DNA of 64,000 nucleotides from Corbicula japonica (GCA_038501625.1 JAZAYU010000008.1:2542001-2606000); one strand, 5' to 3'. Shown: positions 22,901 through 35,763, numbered from the stretch's first letter. Made by a program: numbers and translations. Notes: generated from the letters alone by a model not told the origin.

Positions 22901-25900
22901 AGATGAAGGATAACTATCCAACTCACCCTGACATCATTGTCAATGTTTGCATGGGGTGAATTCCTCATACTTATTCTCTATTCTGTTAAGCTAATGCATG
23001 TGCCTTCCTTTTTTGGCTTATTTGCTGTTAATTATTTTCAAGAAGTCCCCTAGCTAATTGCAATTTTGAAAATAGGCTGCCCATCTTCTAAATTGAAAAG
23101 TCTTTTACAAAAGAAATAATTAGGGACATTCCTGGTAGCTATTACTGGTACAGAATGCAAGTCAAGTAAACAGATCATGACATCATCCTTAAAAGTTTTG
23201 ACAAAGGTAGACCCAGATCAGCTGGCTAATAATGTTTTTATACACCCGTTTGAAAAACGGGACGTATTATGGGAACACCTGCGGCTGACGGGCGGGCGGG
23301 CGGAGTCCACAGTGTTGCCGCTCTCGAAGTCAAAGAGTTTTCATCAGGTCATTATCAGACTTGGTGAATATGTTGGTGGGCATAATATCTCGACCAAGTT
23401 CTATAACCAGCCAAATCCCCCCATGCACTCCTGAATTATGGCCCTTGAATTGTCCAAAATAAGGATTTGCGCTCTCTAAGTCAAAGAGTTTTCATCCGGT
23501 CTTTATCAAACTTTGTGAATATGTTGTTGGGCATAATATCTCAACCAAGTTCTATAACCAGCCAAATCCCCCCAGGCACTCCTGAATTATGGCCCTTGAA
23601 TTGTCCAAAATTACTGTATCCGCTCTCCAAGTCAAAGAGTTTTAATTCGGTCTTTATCAAACTTGGTGAATATGTTGGTGGGCATAATATCTCTGCCAAG
23701 TTCGATAACCAGCCAAGTTGCTTCAGGCACTCAAGAGTTATGGCCCTTTATTTATACGAAAAATGTGGCAAATTAGCCAAACTTTTTGACGGGCTATTTT
23801 GTGGCATTTTGGCACTCTTGTTTCTTTTGCAAAACCTCTCCTATAATAAACATTATATAGACCAGCTCATATTAAAACAAGTCCATGGTTAATAATCAGT
23901 GACTCATTCTGACTTTAGTTGCATGGGCCACCATGCAGGCTGATCTTCTTCTACACAGGTTGAGGTTGCACATGGGATAAAAAAAAATTAAATAGTAACC
24001 TGCATATTGTTGTTGAAGGGCCAATTGAACAAATATTGGAATGCAGTCTGTTATGCTATGGCATGGCTATTAACAAATTGATCATAATTACATATTTGTA
24101 GAAAAAATATTTGGTTGCTATGGAAATATTTGTTTTTAGTTATTGAACATGATATGCGAAGTTACATGTTCTGTCACCTGGATCTATTGATCTTGTACCT
24201 CAGTGAAAGTGAGAGGAACCAACTCCCCCTGCATGACCATCATCATAATCAGTCAATAAGTTCTTACAAATCATGCGAGTTTATTACATGTATGAAATGG
24301 CTTAAATTAGAAGACAATAAAGTCAGTATTATTATGTTGTTCAATGAATTTCAGAAGATTTCGTGGAATCATCAATAAGCCAGTCTCCTTAAGAAAAATC
24401 AATATCAACATGATTAGTTATGAATGAAAAACCTTTCAAAGTGAATAGTTTGTTATGTTAAATGTAAACCTTTACATAATGTATGAGATAGTTAATAATT
24501 TTTGTCATTTTTTTCATGCTTTTTACTGGTAAATGAAATAACATGTAGCAATTGGATGCACTTACATATCAGGTTTAAAGTAACAGTCGTTGAAAAATAT
24601 ATTTTTTGTCTGATTGTTTTACAGAATCTTTTGGTTGTTATGATGCACAGATTATTGAGCGATAGTTAGCATTATACTATTTTAAAAAAAATATGTGACT
24701 TGGATTTTAAAGTCAGATATTATCAGTGTTTGTGTAAGGAAAAACAGAGGGATTTGATCAGATTATTTGACCATTATCTGATCATTATCATTGACATTGT
24801 AGACGTTTCAGGTTAAATCAAGCATCTACACCTGTATTTAAGATCGTTAAACAGATAAGTTTAACTTGGATGTCTTGTAAAGCATGGCATTTGTCTCTCT
24901 TCCTACCAGTGTAGACCTAGAACAACCTGCACATCTGGGTTGTCTGATCTGGGTTTGAACTGTTCACTATTTACTTAAAACCCTTTACTCTATATGTACA
25001 CCTTTTAAAGCATGTGCTACCAGTGTGGAAACAGATCAGCACGCACATCCATGTTGTCTGATCAAGATCTGCACAGGTCGCATTTTGGTTATAAATTACC
25101 TAATGAATCAAAAAGCTAAGTATAGATCCTGTTGTGATGGCAACTGATGTGCCGGCTAATCAGGATCTACAGTTGGCCCATGCCATAACAGAGTGTTTAT
25201 GGAGGAAAGGGTTAATCAATTCAGCAATAAAGGGACTTGCTTTACTAGTTGATGAGACCCACAATGGTTTAATACAAAATTCATTGCTTAAGGGCTTAAA
25301 TGATTTCATTTCTAGATAGGCATTGGGGGTCATCTGCATTTGTTGTTTGAATCATCATATTACTTCACAGGGGAGTAGCTAACCTTCTATTTATTTGGAT
25401 TCATAATTCTGCTAGGACATGCCCCTCACAGAAGATTCTGAAAACTAATTGATGCCGTTTGTTGCATTCTGTGCGTTCTGATGAGAATCATGTGGATCCA
25501 GCCACCTACTCGCGTATAGGCAGCTACGCGCCTGCTTCATATATGCTTTACTTAATTAAAGCACATTTACACAGCATAAATAGCCCCATAGGTAAACTGT
25601 ATTTGGTACTCTTCATCTGTAAAACATACTTTAAACATACATTTTTCATACATTAAAAATTCGTGGGAAATACATACCAACTCAATAGAACGTTTTCCAT
25701 TACAATACATTAAACATGCATTTAAAAAAATAGAAGATATTTAAGAGGAACACAATGAGAAAGACATATCTAAAACAACACAGTTACATAATTATGTTTG
25801 TAAAAGGGCTAGTAGATTAGTTATGTTTCAATTTCACTGAATTCACAGTGTTATTTAAACACAATTATGGTATCTTCAATTTTTAAATTGAAGCTCTGCA

Positions 25901-28900
25901 GATCACAATTTCCTTATTGTGCACAATTTTGCATTGATGTAAATATGAGCAGTTAGAAAGTTATGAATCGTTTAATTTCATTGAGAGGCTGTACCAAGAA
26001 ACACATAAACATACATATTAAATTGATTTCAAAGTATACATACTTTTGCTTACCCACATAATTTTGCTGAAACTGCCTTTTTCCCAGTAAAAAATTTATT
26101 GAAATTTAATTAAAATACTGGTTTTAAAATTGACAGTTCTTCCCCATAATAAGTTGATTCTGCAGAAACTTGCAGTTTGTTCGGTTATGATCGTTTCCCA
26201 TTTAAAAATACAGGCCTTTTTCATTTGGGGCTGTTTAAAGGCGCCTTCCCTCTCAAAACTTTTTAAAATGCGTTTTCTTCCCATGATTTTTCAGTTTATT
26301 TTTCCATTCTTTTTTAGAGACAAATTTGGTTACTTAGATTGTATGGCATGCTTTTGTTTTATCTTTTATTTTATGTTGTCAGCTTAAAATAAGATAATTA
26401 TGTAGTACGAAGCTGACTCTTGGTATAACTCTTTCCTCATTATGTCTCCCCCCCTCTGGGGGAGACATATTGTTTTTGCCCTGTCCGTCTGTCACACTTC
26501 GTTTCCGCTCAATAACTCGAGTACCCTTTGACCCAGAGCCTTCAAACTTCATAGGGTGATAGCCCTTATTGAGTAGAAGAACCCTATTGATTTTTTGGTC
26601 AGTAGGTCAAAGGTCAAGGTCACAGGGGCCTGAAGAGTGAAAACCGTTTCCACTCAATAATAGGAGTTCTATTTGACCCAGACCATTCAAACTTCATATG
26701 ATGGATGTCCTTATTGATTAGAGGACTCCTATTGATTTTGGGGTCAGTAGGTCAAAGGTCAAGGTCATAGGGGCCCTAAAGAGTAAAAACCGTATCCGGT
26801 CAATTACTGGAGTACCGCTTGACCCAGAGCATTCAAACTGAATAGGGTAATAGCCCTTATTGAGTAGAAGAACCCTATTGATTATGGGATCAGTAGGTCA
26901 AAGGTCAAGGTCACAGGGGTCTGGGCGCAGGGGGGGGGGGGGGAGGGGGGCGGCGCAGGGGGGAGACATGCGTTTTTCACAAAAAACATCTAGTTATATT
27001 CTCCTTTTATCCCAAGAGTTATCAGTTTAGATCCAGATCAGTTGGCACATATGTGCCATTTGATCAGATTTTGCGCTGTGCTTTTTGGTCAGAAATAACC
27101 TAATTAAACAAAAAGTGAAGAGTTTAGATCCTGATCAGATGGCAGAGATGTGCCTGCTGATCAGGATCTACACTGTTTACCCATGTATATTGGCTTATAT
27201 AAGAATGAAAGGGTTAAAGTCTGCATCAATTTTATATAAACAGATATTATCTATGGATATCAGGTTAGTATAGGGATTTTTGCTGCAGCTGTTAATAGTT
27301 TTCACAGCTGTTATAGTGTTATATTATACAACAAAATGATAGTGTGGTGATGGTAATCAATACAGCACACCGTCACACTGTGGTATGTTTGCCCCTGATT
27401 ATGGTTTATTCTAATCATGTTCTTTTTTCAAAGTTATGTATTGCTGCAATAGAATTAGGCAGCTGCCAACTGATAGGGACATAACATTTGTCTTGTTGTA
27501 ATAACTAATTTTATATGGGCAAATGTACCATTCTTAAGTCTTAGTACTGTTTATGGTGTTCATTGATTCAGTGAATTGTGGTTTTAATAAGATAATCATG
27601 ACAAGATTTACAACATTTGAAAGACTATAAATTGAGATTTCAGTTAGTTTGTCCTTAAAGCATAGCACTTACCTCCAATGATACCTAGCAAACATCTCTT
27701 TAAACTTCCATTATTGCCATTTTTTACATCACTCAATTACTATTTCTGCAAATAACACCTGCTACAATGTCTCTATAAAGAGTATTTAGTCTGCTATACT
27801 TAGATGAAGAGTGTTTTGCTGGAAATAAATTACTGTAATTTTGACTTAATTTTTTTCAATGCTTTTGATGATAAAAGGATTTAGTAGATAAACACATTGT
27901 TTTTAATTTTTAGTTTGCTTTACCAGCTATTACTTGATAAAAGACACTATATGTATAGAGTGCAAGATCATTAAATGGAGATTGGAGACCAGTCTCAAAT
28001 CTCAAGCATCTGTTTGGCTAGTTATTATCATGTTGACTATTGTATTTTCAGCATTTGTTGGTCAGGCGACAGGCAAGAAGGGCAGTAGTAGTATTGGTAC
28101 TGGTAAACAGACTCTGAGGATAAGTTCAAAGGGTCAAGCTAAAGTGGAAATGGTAAGAATATTGTCATATTTCATCTGGGCCTGTGGTTATCTGTGAAAG
28201 ATTAACCCTTTACTTCATACATGTATATTACACAGGTTTAATGGCGTGCAAGACAAGTGTAGAGTTACATCATCAGGCAAATCTATGCTTTTCAGATCAG
28301 AATCTACACTATGATCTTAAATAATGAAAGTTTATAAGTGTAGATGCTGATAAGACCTCATGGATCTACACTGTACGCCCGTCGGATGATAGCCATATTT
28401 GTGGAGTACAGATTAAAAGCATATGTTATAGCCTGCAAAGGGATCGAACTACACTGTTAATGATTCAGGGAACTATTAATAGACTGATCAGTTAACATAA
28501 AGGAGAGTGTGAAGGTAAGTCACAAAAGCAGATGTGTAGCTGATAAGGAACTATGTACAAACAGTTTTTAATCCACAAAATGTTTGAAGAAAGAAAGGAT
28601 TGCACTTGCACCCATTTCATCACTTGCAATTCATACAAACCTGAAGTCTTTTAAAAGGCAATGAAATGAAATGTGAATTTTGTTAAGATGAAAACTTACG
28701 CTATATATTAATTTTTGTTTTGTAAGTGTTTTGGTTTTCAACTCTTATAGTTCTGGTAAGATTTTTCTAGCATTTGAAATCTCCATAAAATGATAATTTA
28801 ACCCTTTTCTCCAAAGATACACCTTTATGGCAAAGGTGAATGGTGATATCAAGCTCAGCTCGGTAATCTGTGTCATCTGGGTTGAAGGTTATAAAGCTGA

Positions 28901-31900
28901 GATTGGAAACCAGTCTCAAATCTCACGCATCTGATTGGCTGAAATGGGGACTGGTCGCCATTTCAGCCAATCAGATGCTTGAGATTTGAGACTGGTTTCC
29001 ATGCTCAGTTTTATAACCTTGGGCACTGGTCAGGATCTACTTTGTTGGCTTTTAGAGTCATTTGGTTATTTCTGACAAACATGTGACCAGTGCAATTCCA
29101 GATCAGCTGATCTTGATTGACACTTGTGGCACAAACATTTATAAAAGACATAATATATAAGGAGTGGAGTGTTAAGTTCTCCTGTATGATTCCTCCTTCC
29201 AGATATCACTTACGTTTTGACTGATATCAAATATTTAGACCAGTCACAACTGAGGCAAGTTTATCTATGCATTAGGGTTCAGATTTTGTTTTCAATTTTT
29301 TTAAGCTGTTGTATGTTTAACTCTCATAAGTTTGTCAAACTGCAAGCAGTGATTAAAGGCCGTGTACCCTCCCCTACCCCTAACCACTTCTACAAGCCAC
29401 AACACTGGACACTGGCCAGTCTTTGTAAGAGGAAGGACCCTTGGTGTTGTTGCAAAAGGGATCATTATTCAATCAGACTTGACAAAACAAAAATAACAAA
29501 TTTGTAATAAAAAGGGGTGTATATAACCGACATATTTGGGGTGTATATAACCGACATATTTCAGTTGAGTAATCATGAAACATGTTTTTGCGTGGGTATA
29601 ATACATCTGCCTTTAATAGAATATATGTATATTTAAAAGTTTCATCAATGCTCTGAAAAACATCAATGGACCAGAACAAAAATTAAGTTTTGAATACTTG
29701 AAATTTCTGTTTTGCGATGATATATTTAACTTAACTGTATACTTTGGCAAGAGGCAGTCAGATTTGAATAGCATTCAAAACTTTGAATTTAGCTTAAATG
29801 ATAAGACACAAAGCATATACTTGCAGGGTAAACATAAATGACATGCTATATGAATGAGACATTTCAGTACAAGTGTAGGAAAATTGTCATAATTACGTTT
29901 TAAATGTTCACTGTTGTTCTGCGTTGTAGGATATGGAGATATTTCTCTATTTAACTTAAGTATGTGGGTTGTTTGGGCTGGGACAATCACTTCCTAATTT
30001 ACAAATTTGAAGGGGTATGTTTAACTGAATGTTTAACAAGTTCTGCACTTATTAAATGTTGATTAATTCTAGTCATTATGAAGTTGTGGACATATAAAAA
30101 TGTTATTTAAACAGTCATTACTCTGCCGCTGTAGTGAACACTGCTGATGCTAGATAATATAACTGTATTATTTGGCTTTTATTATAGACCTTTCTTTTGA
30201 AAGATAAATAGTAGTTTTATTGGGTTAAATTTACTGTTTTTATGCATGTCATGTAACTTTTAAAAGATATGAAAATACTGTCAAATATTTTGTCACCATG
30301 CATATTGGCATATTCCTATAACCTCAGCTTATACAATGGCTTTTTCCCCATGGGAGTACAGTGTAGATCCATATCAGCATGCACAGCCTTGCATTATGCT
30401 CAAGATCTATAATTTTCACTTTCTTTCTGGCCAAGAAGCAACTAGTGTAGATCAATGATAGACTCCACATATGTACATGCTGAACTGGATTTGCACTGGT
30501 TGCACATGGGATACAAATAACATCCATAGAGTAAAGTGTTAACAAACATTCAGTGTTAAGAACACTCTATCCATGATATACATGTAAGTTAGAAAACAGG
30601 ATCCCCAGTGTTTGACCAGACTAAAGGGGAGACTAGACATTTTTATGAACAGAACTGGTACTTCTTTAAGTCTGGAAACAGTTTCCCTACCTTAACTCCT
30701 TTAACTTCTTAGAATCATCTTAAATAAGAAACATTTGACACATTAGTGGGCACATTATTTAGTCAAGCCCAATGTTTAACAGGAAATATTTCATTTGAGC
30801 AGGTAATACAGTACAAACGAGACTGATTTGTTGATAAACTGTAGGATCTAAGGAAAATTGTTTTATACCAAAACCCAGTAATGATAAACACTTGTGAAAT
30901 ACACTCACTTCCCTTTGATTCATTGTTGTTGCTATTTATTTACAATGTAGACCATAATCTGAACAGAGGAAATTTGTCAGTGTTTTAAAGTGATGGACTG
31001 CTGTTCATTCAGATTTGAATCCAGGTTTGAATCCGACCTACACTTCCACAATTGTCTGTAAGCCACTATATTGTTATAAGCAACCATCAAGTTTGATGTA
31101 ATGTTTCAAAAACTAATTTCACAGTCTGTGTTAAATATTCTAGGTTAAACAAACATCCTGGTATAAAAGTCTTTTTAAAATTCTGCTACCAGGTCATCAG
31201 TTTTTGTACAACTCGGTGAGGAAGGAAGTGAAAAAAGGATCCAAATAACTGTAGTATTTCATCAGAGTTAGCTAGGCATTTTGCATTGGTTAAAGTTATC
31301 ACCATTGTCAATAAGACTTCCTTTTAGTATTGTGTTTTGGTTTTTATGTATTTATTTCACATTTGTTAATATATGAAACTGAACTTGTGCATTAAATCTT
31401 TGTGTCAGATTTCAAAAAGGGGGAAATTCAATGCTGTTTTTCACTGTCCGTGCTTAATTATACTGTAACAAAACATGTATTATGATTGACAGCTTGTTGA
31501 ATCTTCAGTAATTTAAAGTGAAGGCAAAGAGTCTCAAAGCACATGTAACTTGATCACCCTTCATAAACACCTGATGTGACAGTTGATAAGGTTTTTAACC
31601 AACATCTGTATTATGAGATTTAGGCAGGCAGACAGGTAGCTGATGGCAAATATTTGTGACCAGAACTATGTCATTCATCATGGGATTGTAATGAAACTTG
31701 GCTTTATCTTGGAGTTTATGGTCACTGTTCCTTAAACAGGTTTTTGGTGTCCCAGTCATATGTATGATGAAATTCTAATGAAACTTGTCACAACTTGATT
31801 GTATGACAATAGGTAAAAGGAGGTGGTCAGTTTGGCAAATATTTCAACAGTTAAATGCTTGTTATTACAGGCAGAGGAGGTGGTGACTACGGCAACAGAC

Positions 31901-32540
31901 AAGATCAATGGTTTACTGGAGTCCTTCATGGGCATCAACGATACAGACCTTGGTAAGAAACTTGCCATTGATTTCCATTGAACTTAAAATGTGCAAAACT
32001 GCAATGGAATATGTTATAGACAAAAAATTAACTGCAAAATCCCATTTCTTAGGTTGTTCCAAAGACAAATGGGAGTATTTACTTGGTGGAGAGAATATTG
32101 TTTTCTTGACTCATCAGCTTTTGCATTGGATTTCACTGAGTGTGAGGAATGATGAGTTTCAAGCAAGGCATTTGATGTTGCGAGTTATATTTCTTTGTAA
32201 ACGTGAATATTTAATATTTAATAGATATTTAATATTTAATACCATTATGCCCAAAATGGTGCTAAATGATTAATCTTAAAACAATTACAATAAAACATTC
32301 CAAAATATATATCAACTCAAAATTTAGTTTCTTGTATTTTTTCTTACAGCACAGCAGATTTGGGAAGCAGGTCGCGAAAAAGATAACCCACACGACTTTG
32401 CCATGGTGATCGACAATTCAGATTTAGGCGAGTTTGGATTTACAGATGACTTTGTGTTTGATCTTTGGGGTGCTATATCAGATGCTAAGTCTGGCAGACT
32501 TACTAATCCTAGTGTTCAGGAATTCACTGAGCAGTTTTAA
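19674..32540 (+). CDS. GIPC: GIPC-family PDZ adaptor protein (five exons, 345 aa)
   Basis: Exons 19674-19967, 21298-21667, 28052-28152, 31871-31952 and 32350-32540 join in phase to 1038 bases. The protein has the full GIPC layout: a polar N terminus ([12 protein letters not shown]); the GH1-type block [14 protein letters not shown]...[33 protein letters not shown]; a PDZ domain at about residues 136-217 with the peptide-binding loop ALGL (144-147); and a C-terminal GH2-type domain containing [13 protein letters not shown] and [17 protein letters not shown]. Animal GIPC proteins are about 330-350 aa, so it looks complete. GIPC links PDZ-binding tails of receptors (neuropilin, RGS19, integrins) to myosin VI on endocytic vesicles, through PDZ and GH2 domains respectively. 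All introns have GT/AG borders; intron 2 (6.4 kb) and intron 3 (3.7 kb) are full of short repeats. No premature stop was found. Confidence 0.96.
20510..20915. mobile_element. Tandem-core element in GIPC intron 1
   Basis: Two ~160 bp units carrying CATTTCTTAATATTTCTTCA and CATTTGATGGAGTTATG(T/C)CCC sit between a left flank TTTGTCTGCCATCAGTCC and a right flank AGAAACAAGTGTTCAACTG ending CATCTAGTTG. No coding capacity. Confidence 0.6.
21298..21667 (+). CDS. GIPC: GIPC exon 2 (PDZ domain)
   Basis: It starts after ATTTCAG with [10 protein letters not shown] and ends one base into a codon before GTAAGT. It encodes the [19 protein letters not shown] linker and the whole PDZ domain. Confidence 0.96.
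21941..22180. repeat. Palindromic MITE, family P, GIPC intron 2
   Basis: Ends TTAACCTGTACTCCGTATAG and CTATGGAGTAAAGGGTTAA, with the GATCTAGATCAGCC / GATCTGCACAGGT inner blocks. Confidence 0.75.
23225..23833. mobile_element. Tandem-core element in GIPC intron 2, three ~151 bp units
   Basis: The left flank reads TATACACCCGTTTGAAAAAC and includes GGGCGGGCGGGCGG. Three units each contain AAGTCAAAGAGTTTT, ACTT(G/T)GTGAATATGTTG and GGGCATAATATCTC, spaced 151 and 150 bases. The right end reads TGGCACTCTTGTTTC. The open frames across it (23177-23434, 23467-23892) are the repeat, not exons. Confidence 0.7.
24870..25214. repeat. Palindromic MITE, family P, plus an adjoining half copy
   Basis: 24975-25214 runs from TTAAAACCCTTTACTCTATA to ATGGAGGAAAGGGTTAA. 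A half copy (ACCAGTGTAGACC...TGAACTGTTCAC) lies directly upstream. Confidence 0.7.
26436..26996. mobile_element. Tandem-core element in GIPC intron 2, ~146 bp units
   Basis: TATGTCTCCCCCCCTCTGGG and GGGGGAGACATATTG form the left end; GGGGGGAGACATGCG and AACATCTAGTT the right. Three units (starts near 26505, 26651, 26796; fourth cut short) contain TTTGACCCAGAG(C)CTTCAAAC and TCAGTAGGTCAAAGGTCAAG. A long G run occurs at 26930-26950. Confidence 0.7.
26999..27216. repeat. Palindromic MITE, family P, GIPC intron 2
   Basis: Left end decayed (CCTTTTATCCCAAGAG), right end ATGAAAGGGTTAA; inner blocks AGATCCAGATCAG / CTGATCAGGATCTACACTG. Confidence 0.65.
27976..28020. repeat. Half copy of palindrome family Q beside GIPC exon 3
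   Basis: GACCAGTCTCAAATCTCAAG with CATCTGTTTGGCT matches one arm of the palindromes at 28883 and 36263. Confidence 0.6.
28052..28152 (+). CDS. GIPC: GIPC exon 3
   Basis: A Gly/Ser-rich linker ending [14 protein letters not shown], acceptor TTTTCAG and donor GTAAGA. A half copy of the family Q palindrome lies only ~35 bases upstream of this acceptor. Confidence 0.92.
28202..28416. repeat. Palindromic MITE, family P, GIPC intron 3
   Basis: Left end TTAACCCTTTACTTCATACA; right end GTGGAGTACAGATTAA, with a decayed core. Confidence 0.6.
28799..29174. repeat. Palindromic MITE family P with nested palindrome Q
   Basis: Outer ends TTTAACCCTTTTCTCCA and GGAGTGGAGTGTTAA. An inner near-perfect palindrome at 28883-29021 begins AAGGTTATAAAGCTGAG and ends with its complement, with arms of about 65 bases carrying CAGTCTCAAATCTCA and TCTGATTGGCTGAAATGG. 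Confidence 0.8.
29507..29563. repeat. Short tandem duplication
   Basis: GGGGTGTATATAACCGACAT repeats twice in direct orientation, 26 bases apart. Confidence 0.7.
30335..30541. repeat. Palindromic MITE, family P, decayed, GIPC intron 3
   Basis: CCCCATGGGAGTACAGTGTA at the left and CCATAGAGTAAAGTGTTAA at the right; inner TAGATCCATATCAG blocks. Confidence 0.55.
31871..31952 (+). CDS. GIPC: GIPC exon 4
   Basis: [20 protein letters not shown], acceptor TTACAG, donor GTAAGA, phase 1 at its end. It opens the GH2 domain. Confidence 0.93.
32350..32540 (+). CDS. GIPC: GIPC exon 5 (terminal)
   Basis: It starts after CTTACAG with CA|CAGCAGATTTGG and ends TAA at 32538-32540. It encodes [17 protein letters not shown] plus a ~14-residue tail slightly longer than in vertebrates. 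Confidence 0.94.
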
Positions 32541-34267
32541 CATCATCTTATTTTGTAACTATTGTCTCCTGCCATTGTGAGGTTTTATCATGTTTCTGTG
32601 CATAAATCAGGCATTTCTACTCACTCAACAAAATGGGCCTAAACAAACATTTTAAATTTTTAATGGTCTTTATAAGATTGGTCTATTTTATATCTTGCGT
32701 GTTACAAATAACATGTTCTTTGAATGTAAGTGTCCTGTGGACGAAGCAGTCAATTACTATACACCTGTATACATGAGACACTTAGGATATATTTCTTTTA
32801 TCTTTTATTTAATTGATTGAAATGAAATCCACCTCAGTTTTATTTGGACCTTAGTCGGTCTCCAAACCCTTAAATTTGTTTGATTACTTGATTTTTAACT
32901 TGCATGAGTTGATGGCTCATGCAAGGCTAATCACAAGAGCTTATAGATCATTACATGAGCTAATAGTACTCCAATAATATGTCTTATATCCCATGTATGA
33001 CCAGTGTAGATCATGATCAGTCTGCACACAACATTTCATCAGAGAATTCTGACCAACAAGGAAACATGAAGATCCAGATAAGACTGAACAGATTTGCAGA
33101 CTGATCCGATTCACACTGCTTTCAGAATATTTGCCTAAAATAATACAACTGAACTGTACAAACCTATGTTTTCATTAAGTTATTGACCATCACAAGTTTT
33201 GTTGAATTGACTTACATTCCATCTTAGTATTTGGATAATTGTTTGGAAGTGATAGTAGATGTATTTCTTGTGTTTTAGTTTAGACTAATTGTTAAATTAT
33301 TTATAGTCTTTGGCCTTCTGTTGCAATTTCTTGTGCTTTATTAGGACTGTTTTTTATGAAAGAAAATAATTAAATGTTTTGGTATACTGATGGCTCAAAG
33401 GGGTCGCATGTATCTGTATTTAAAACAAAATGGTCCAGAACAGTTGATGGTATACATGTAGTTGTTGTTGTTAGTTTATTTGGCTTTCAGTGCTTGTCAC
33501 ACCCACTAAGAGGCATGTAATTCCTTAACTGCAAATAGGGATTCAAAGAGCATTTTGTATGTCTAACTTATTAATGAAAGGTGGATATTCAAATTAGAAC
33601 ATCCTTTTTTTTTGGTGACAGCATACAGACTGTAGTTTAATGTTCTGTGCCATGACCTAGGAAAAGGGAACTAACTTCTTCTGGATTATTATGTTATTAA
33701 GGTGGCCATGATGTAGCTATAAGCTTTAGGCAACTTGTAGGGTTCATGATGCCATTAAGTTCCTTGTTCTTAGTTGTATGCCTGTATCTGTCAGTTATGA
33801 CAGTTGCATATAATACATAATTAACTCAGTACTAATAGACAAGGTGATTGAAAACTACATTCCATAGTCAAGAAATGATCTCTTAATGTGCTCCCACCAA
33901 TCAGGTTGTAGTTGAGTCTATATCCACCGCAGCTTTGTATGTAACGTCAGTTGCTGTATAGATCTTTTCAGTAAAAACAGTTTATACTTCATCACATTCC
34001 ATTTTTATTCTGACAGTATCGAGAAATTGATTAACATAAGCTTATGTATTTGAAAATTCTTGTAATCAAGAATTGTTGTGAAATCATGCAGTTGAAATCT
34101 GAGAAGACATCTTAAAGAAATATGAGCACTCATTATTTTCTGATGAAGACACTTTTCTGTTTTTAGGAAATTCATTGGAAAAAAAGGAATTCATCAATAT
34201 GACAATTCAGAATTAATCAGTTAAAAATAATTTCAGTTATCCTGATGATTTCTTGTGCATAGCCATT

Positions 34268-34500
34268 AATCCTTTACTCCATGGGGTATGACTGGTATGC
34301 CATGGGCAAACATTGTAGGTCCGGATCAGCTGTCATATCAGCACCATCTGATCATGATCAATGCTGTTTGCTTTACAATCATTAGTTTATTTCTGATCAA
34401 GAAGTGAACAGTGAAGATCCAGATCAGACGGCACAGAATGTGCTAGATAATCTTGATATACACTGGTTGCAAGTTAGATAAAACTCGTATGTATGTAGTC
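34268..34500. repeat. Palindromic MITE, family P
   Basis: Left end TTAATCCTTTACTCCATGGG and inner GTCCGGATCAGC / GATCCAGATCAGACGGCA blocks; the right end is diverged. Confidence 0.6.
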
Positions 34501-35517
34501 AACGGTAAAAATAATTATTTTTAGTAAGCTATTCAATTGGTTAATACAGTAACGGTGATTTTTGTTCAGGTTTTTCAGATATCTTAGATTAAGATTGCTG
34601 TCTTAAGTGTTAAATTTTTATCTTGCTCATGTACTTTTTCAAAGTCATTTGCATTGTTTAGTTTTTGATAAGATAAATTGTTTGAACAAATATTAATTTT
34701 AAATCGTAATACCCTGCATGTTGACAGAGATGGACTCTTGTTAATCAAACATTGTAAATAGACTCAGGCTGTTTGTTGTCTGTATTTTTATTGTATATAA
34801 GATTTTATATTTGTTAAATTCTACAAGCAGATTGGTTGTATATTCATACAAACCTTTATGTTGATATATGTTTACACAAAGAGCTCACTATTTCTAGTTG
34901 TTTTAAAACAAATCTTATATTGGAATTTGATTTGAAAAATAATTCACCTATGACTTTAATTTAATGTGAAAGAACTTTTTTATCTTTCCCTGCAGTTTTT
35001 CTTATAAATAGTGTTTCTGAACAGTTTTATAGTCTGAAACTTGTTATGCAGACTGCAGCTATTCAGCTAATTAAATAAATAGACAGCAAGACCTGAAATC
35101 CTAGGATCCTTCATTTGATGGCTAGGTGGCATTCCAGTGCTATGTAACAATCTGGTTGACAATTTTGTGAACTGGGTAATACATTTACCCTTTACCTTGG
35201 ATTTTTTTGTTTCAAGTGGAAAGGTGTCTGTTCAGTTATCCTGTAAGCATTAAGCAGAGCATAATATTATGTCATATGTTACCAGTGTAGACCCATATCA
35301 GTCTACACATCTGCACAGTTCTGTCAGAACCTGCACCGTTTCCTGTACAATAAATTCATTCAGTAGTTAATTTTCTGTAATACATTCCTTGTACAATAAT
35401 GGGACAAGATCAGATTAATATAAAGGTTAATCCAATACATAAATTCAGTAATGATTAAAAAATAATTTCAGGCTGAAAAGACCCCTGTTAGGATGTTATC
35501 CTGACAACACATTCAGT

Positions 35518-35763
35518 TAAACCTTTACTCCAGGTATAAATATTAAAATGCTGGTGTGACCAATTTAGATCCAGATCCAGATTCGCCAGCACATCTGTGC
35601 TATCTGATTTAGATCTACACTGGTCACCTTTTTGGTCAGAAACAACTTAATAAATAAAAAAGCAATTAGTTTAGATTCTGATTGATGGAAAAGATGTTCT
35701 GGCTGATCTTGATTTACACTGTTTGCCCATGCAATAAAAATGTATGTATAGAGTAAAGGGGTA
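35518..35763. repeat. Palindromic MITE, family P
   Basis: Ends TTAAACCTTTACTCCAGG and TATAGAGTAAAGGGGTAA, with the GATCTACACTGGTCACC inner block. Confidence 0.7.

Noticed and set aside
23177..23892. Two open frames as possible GIPC exons
   Set aside because: They are the ~151 bp tandem core read through; GIPC exons 2 and 3 join in phase without them.
29217..29507. 96-residue open frame in GIPC intron 3
   Set aside because: No domain or splice phase connects it to GIPC, and the protein has no recognisable family features.
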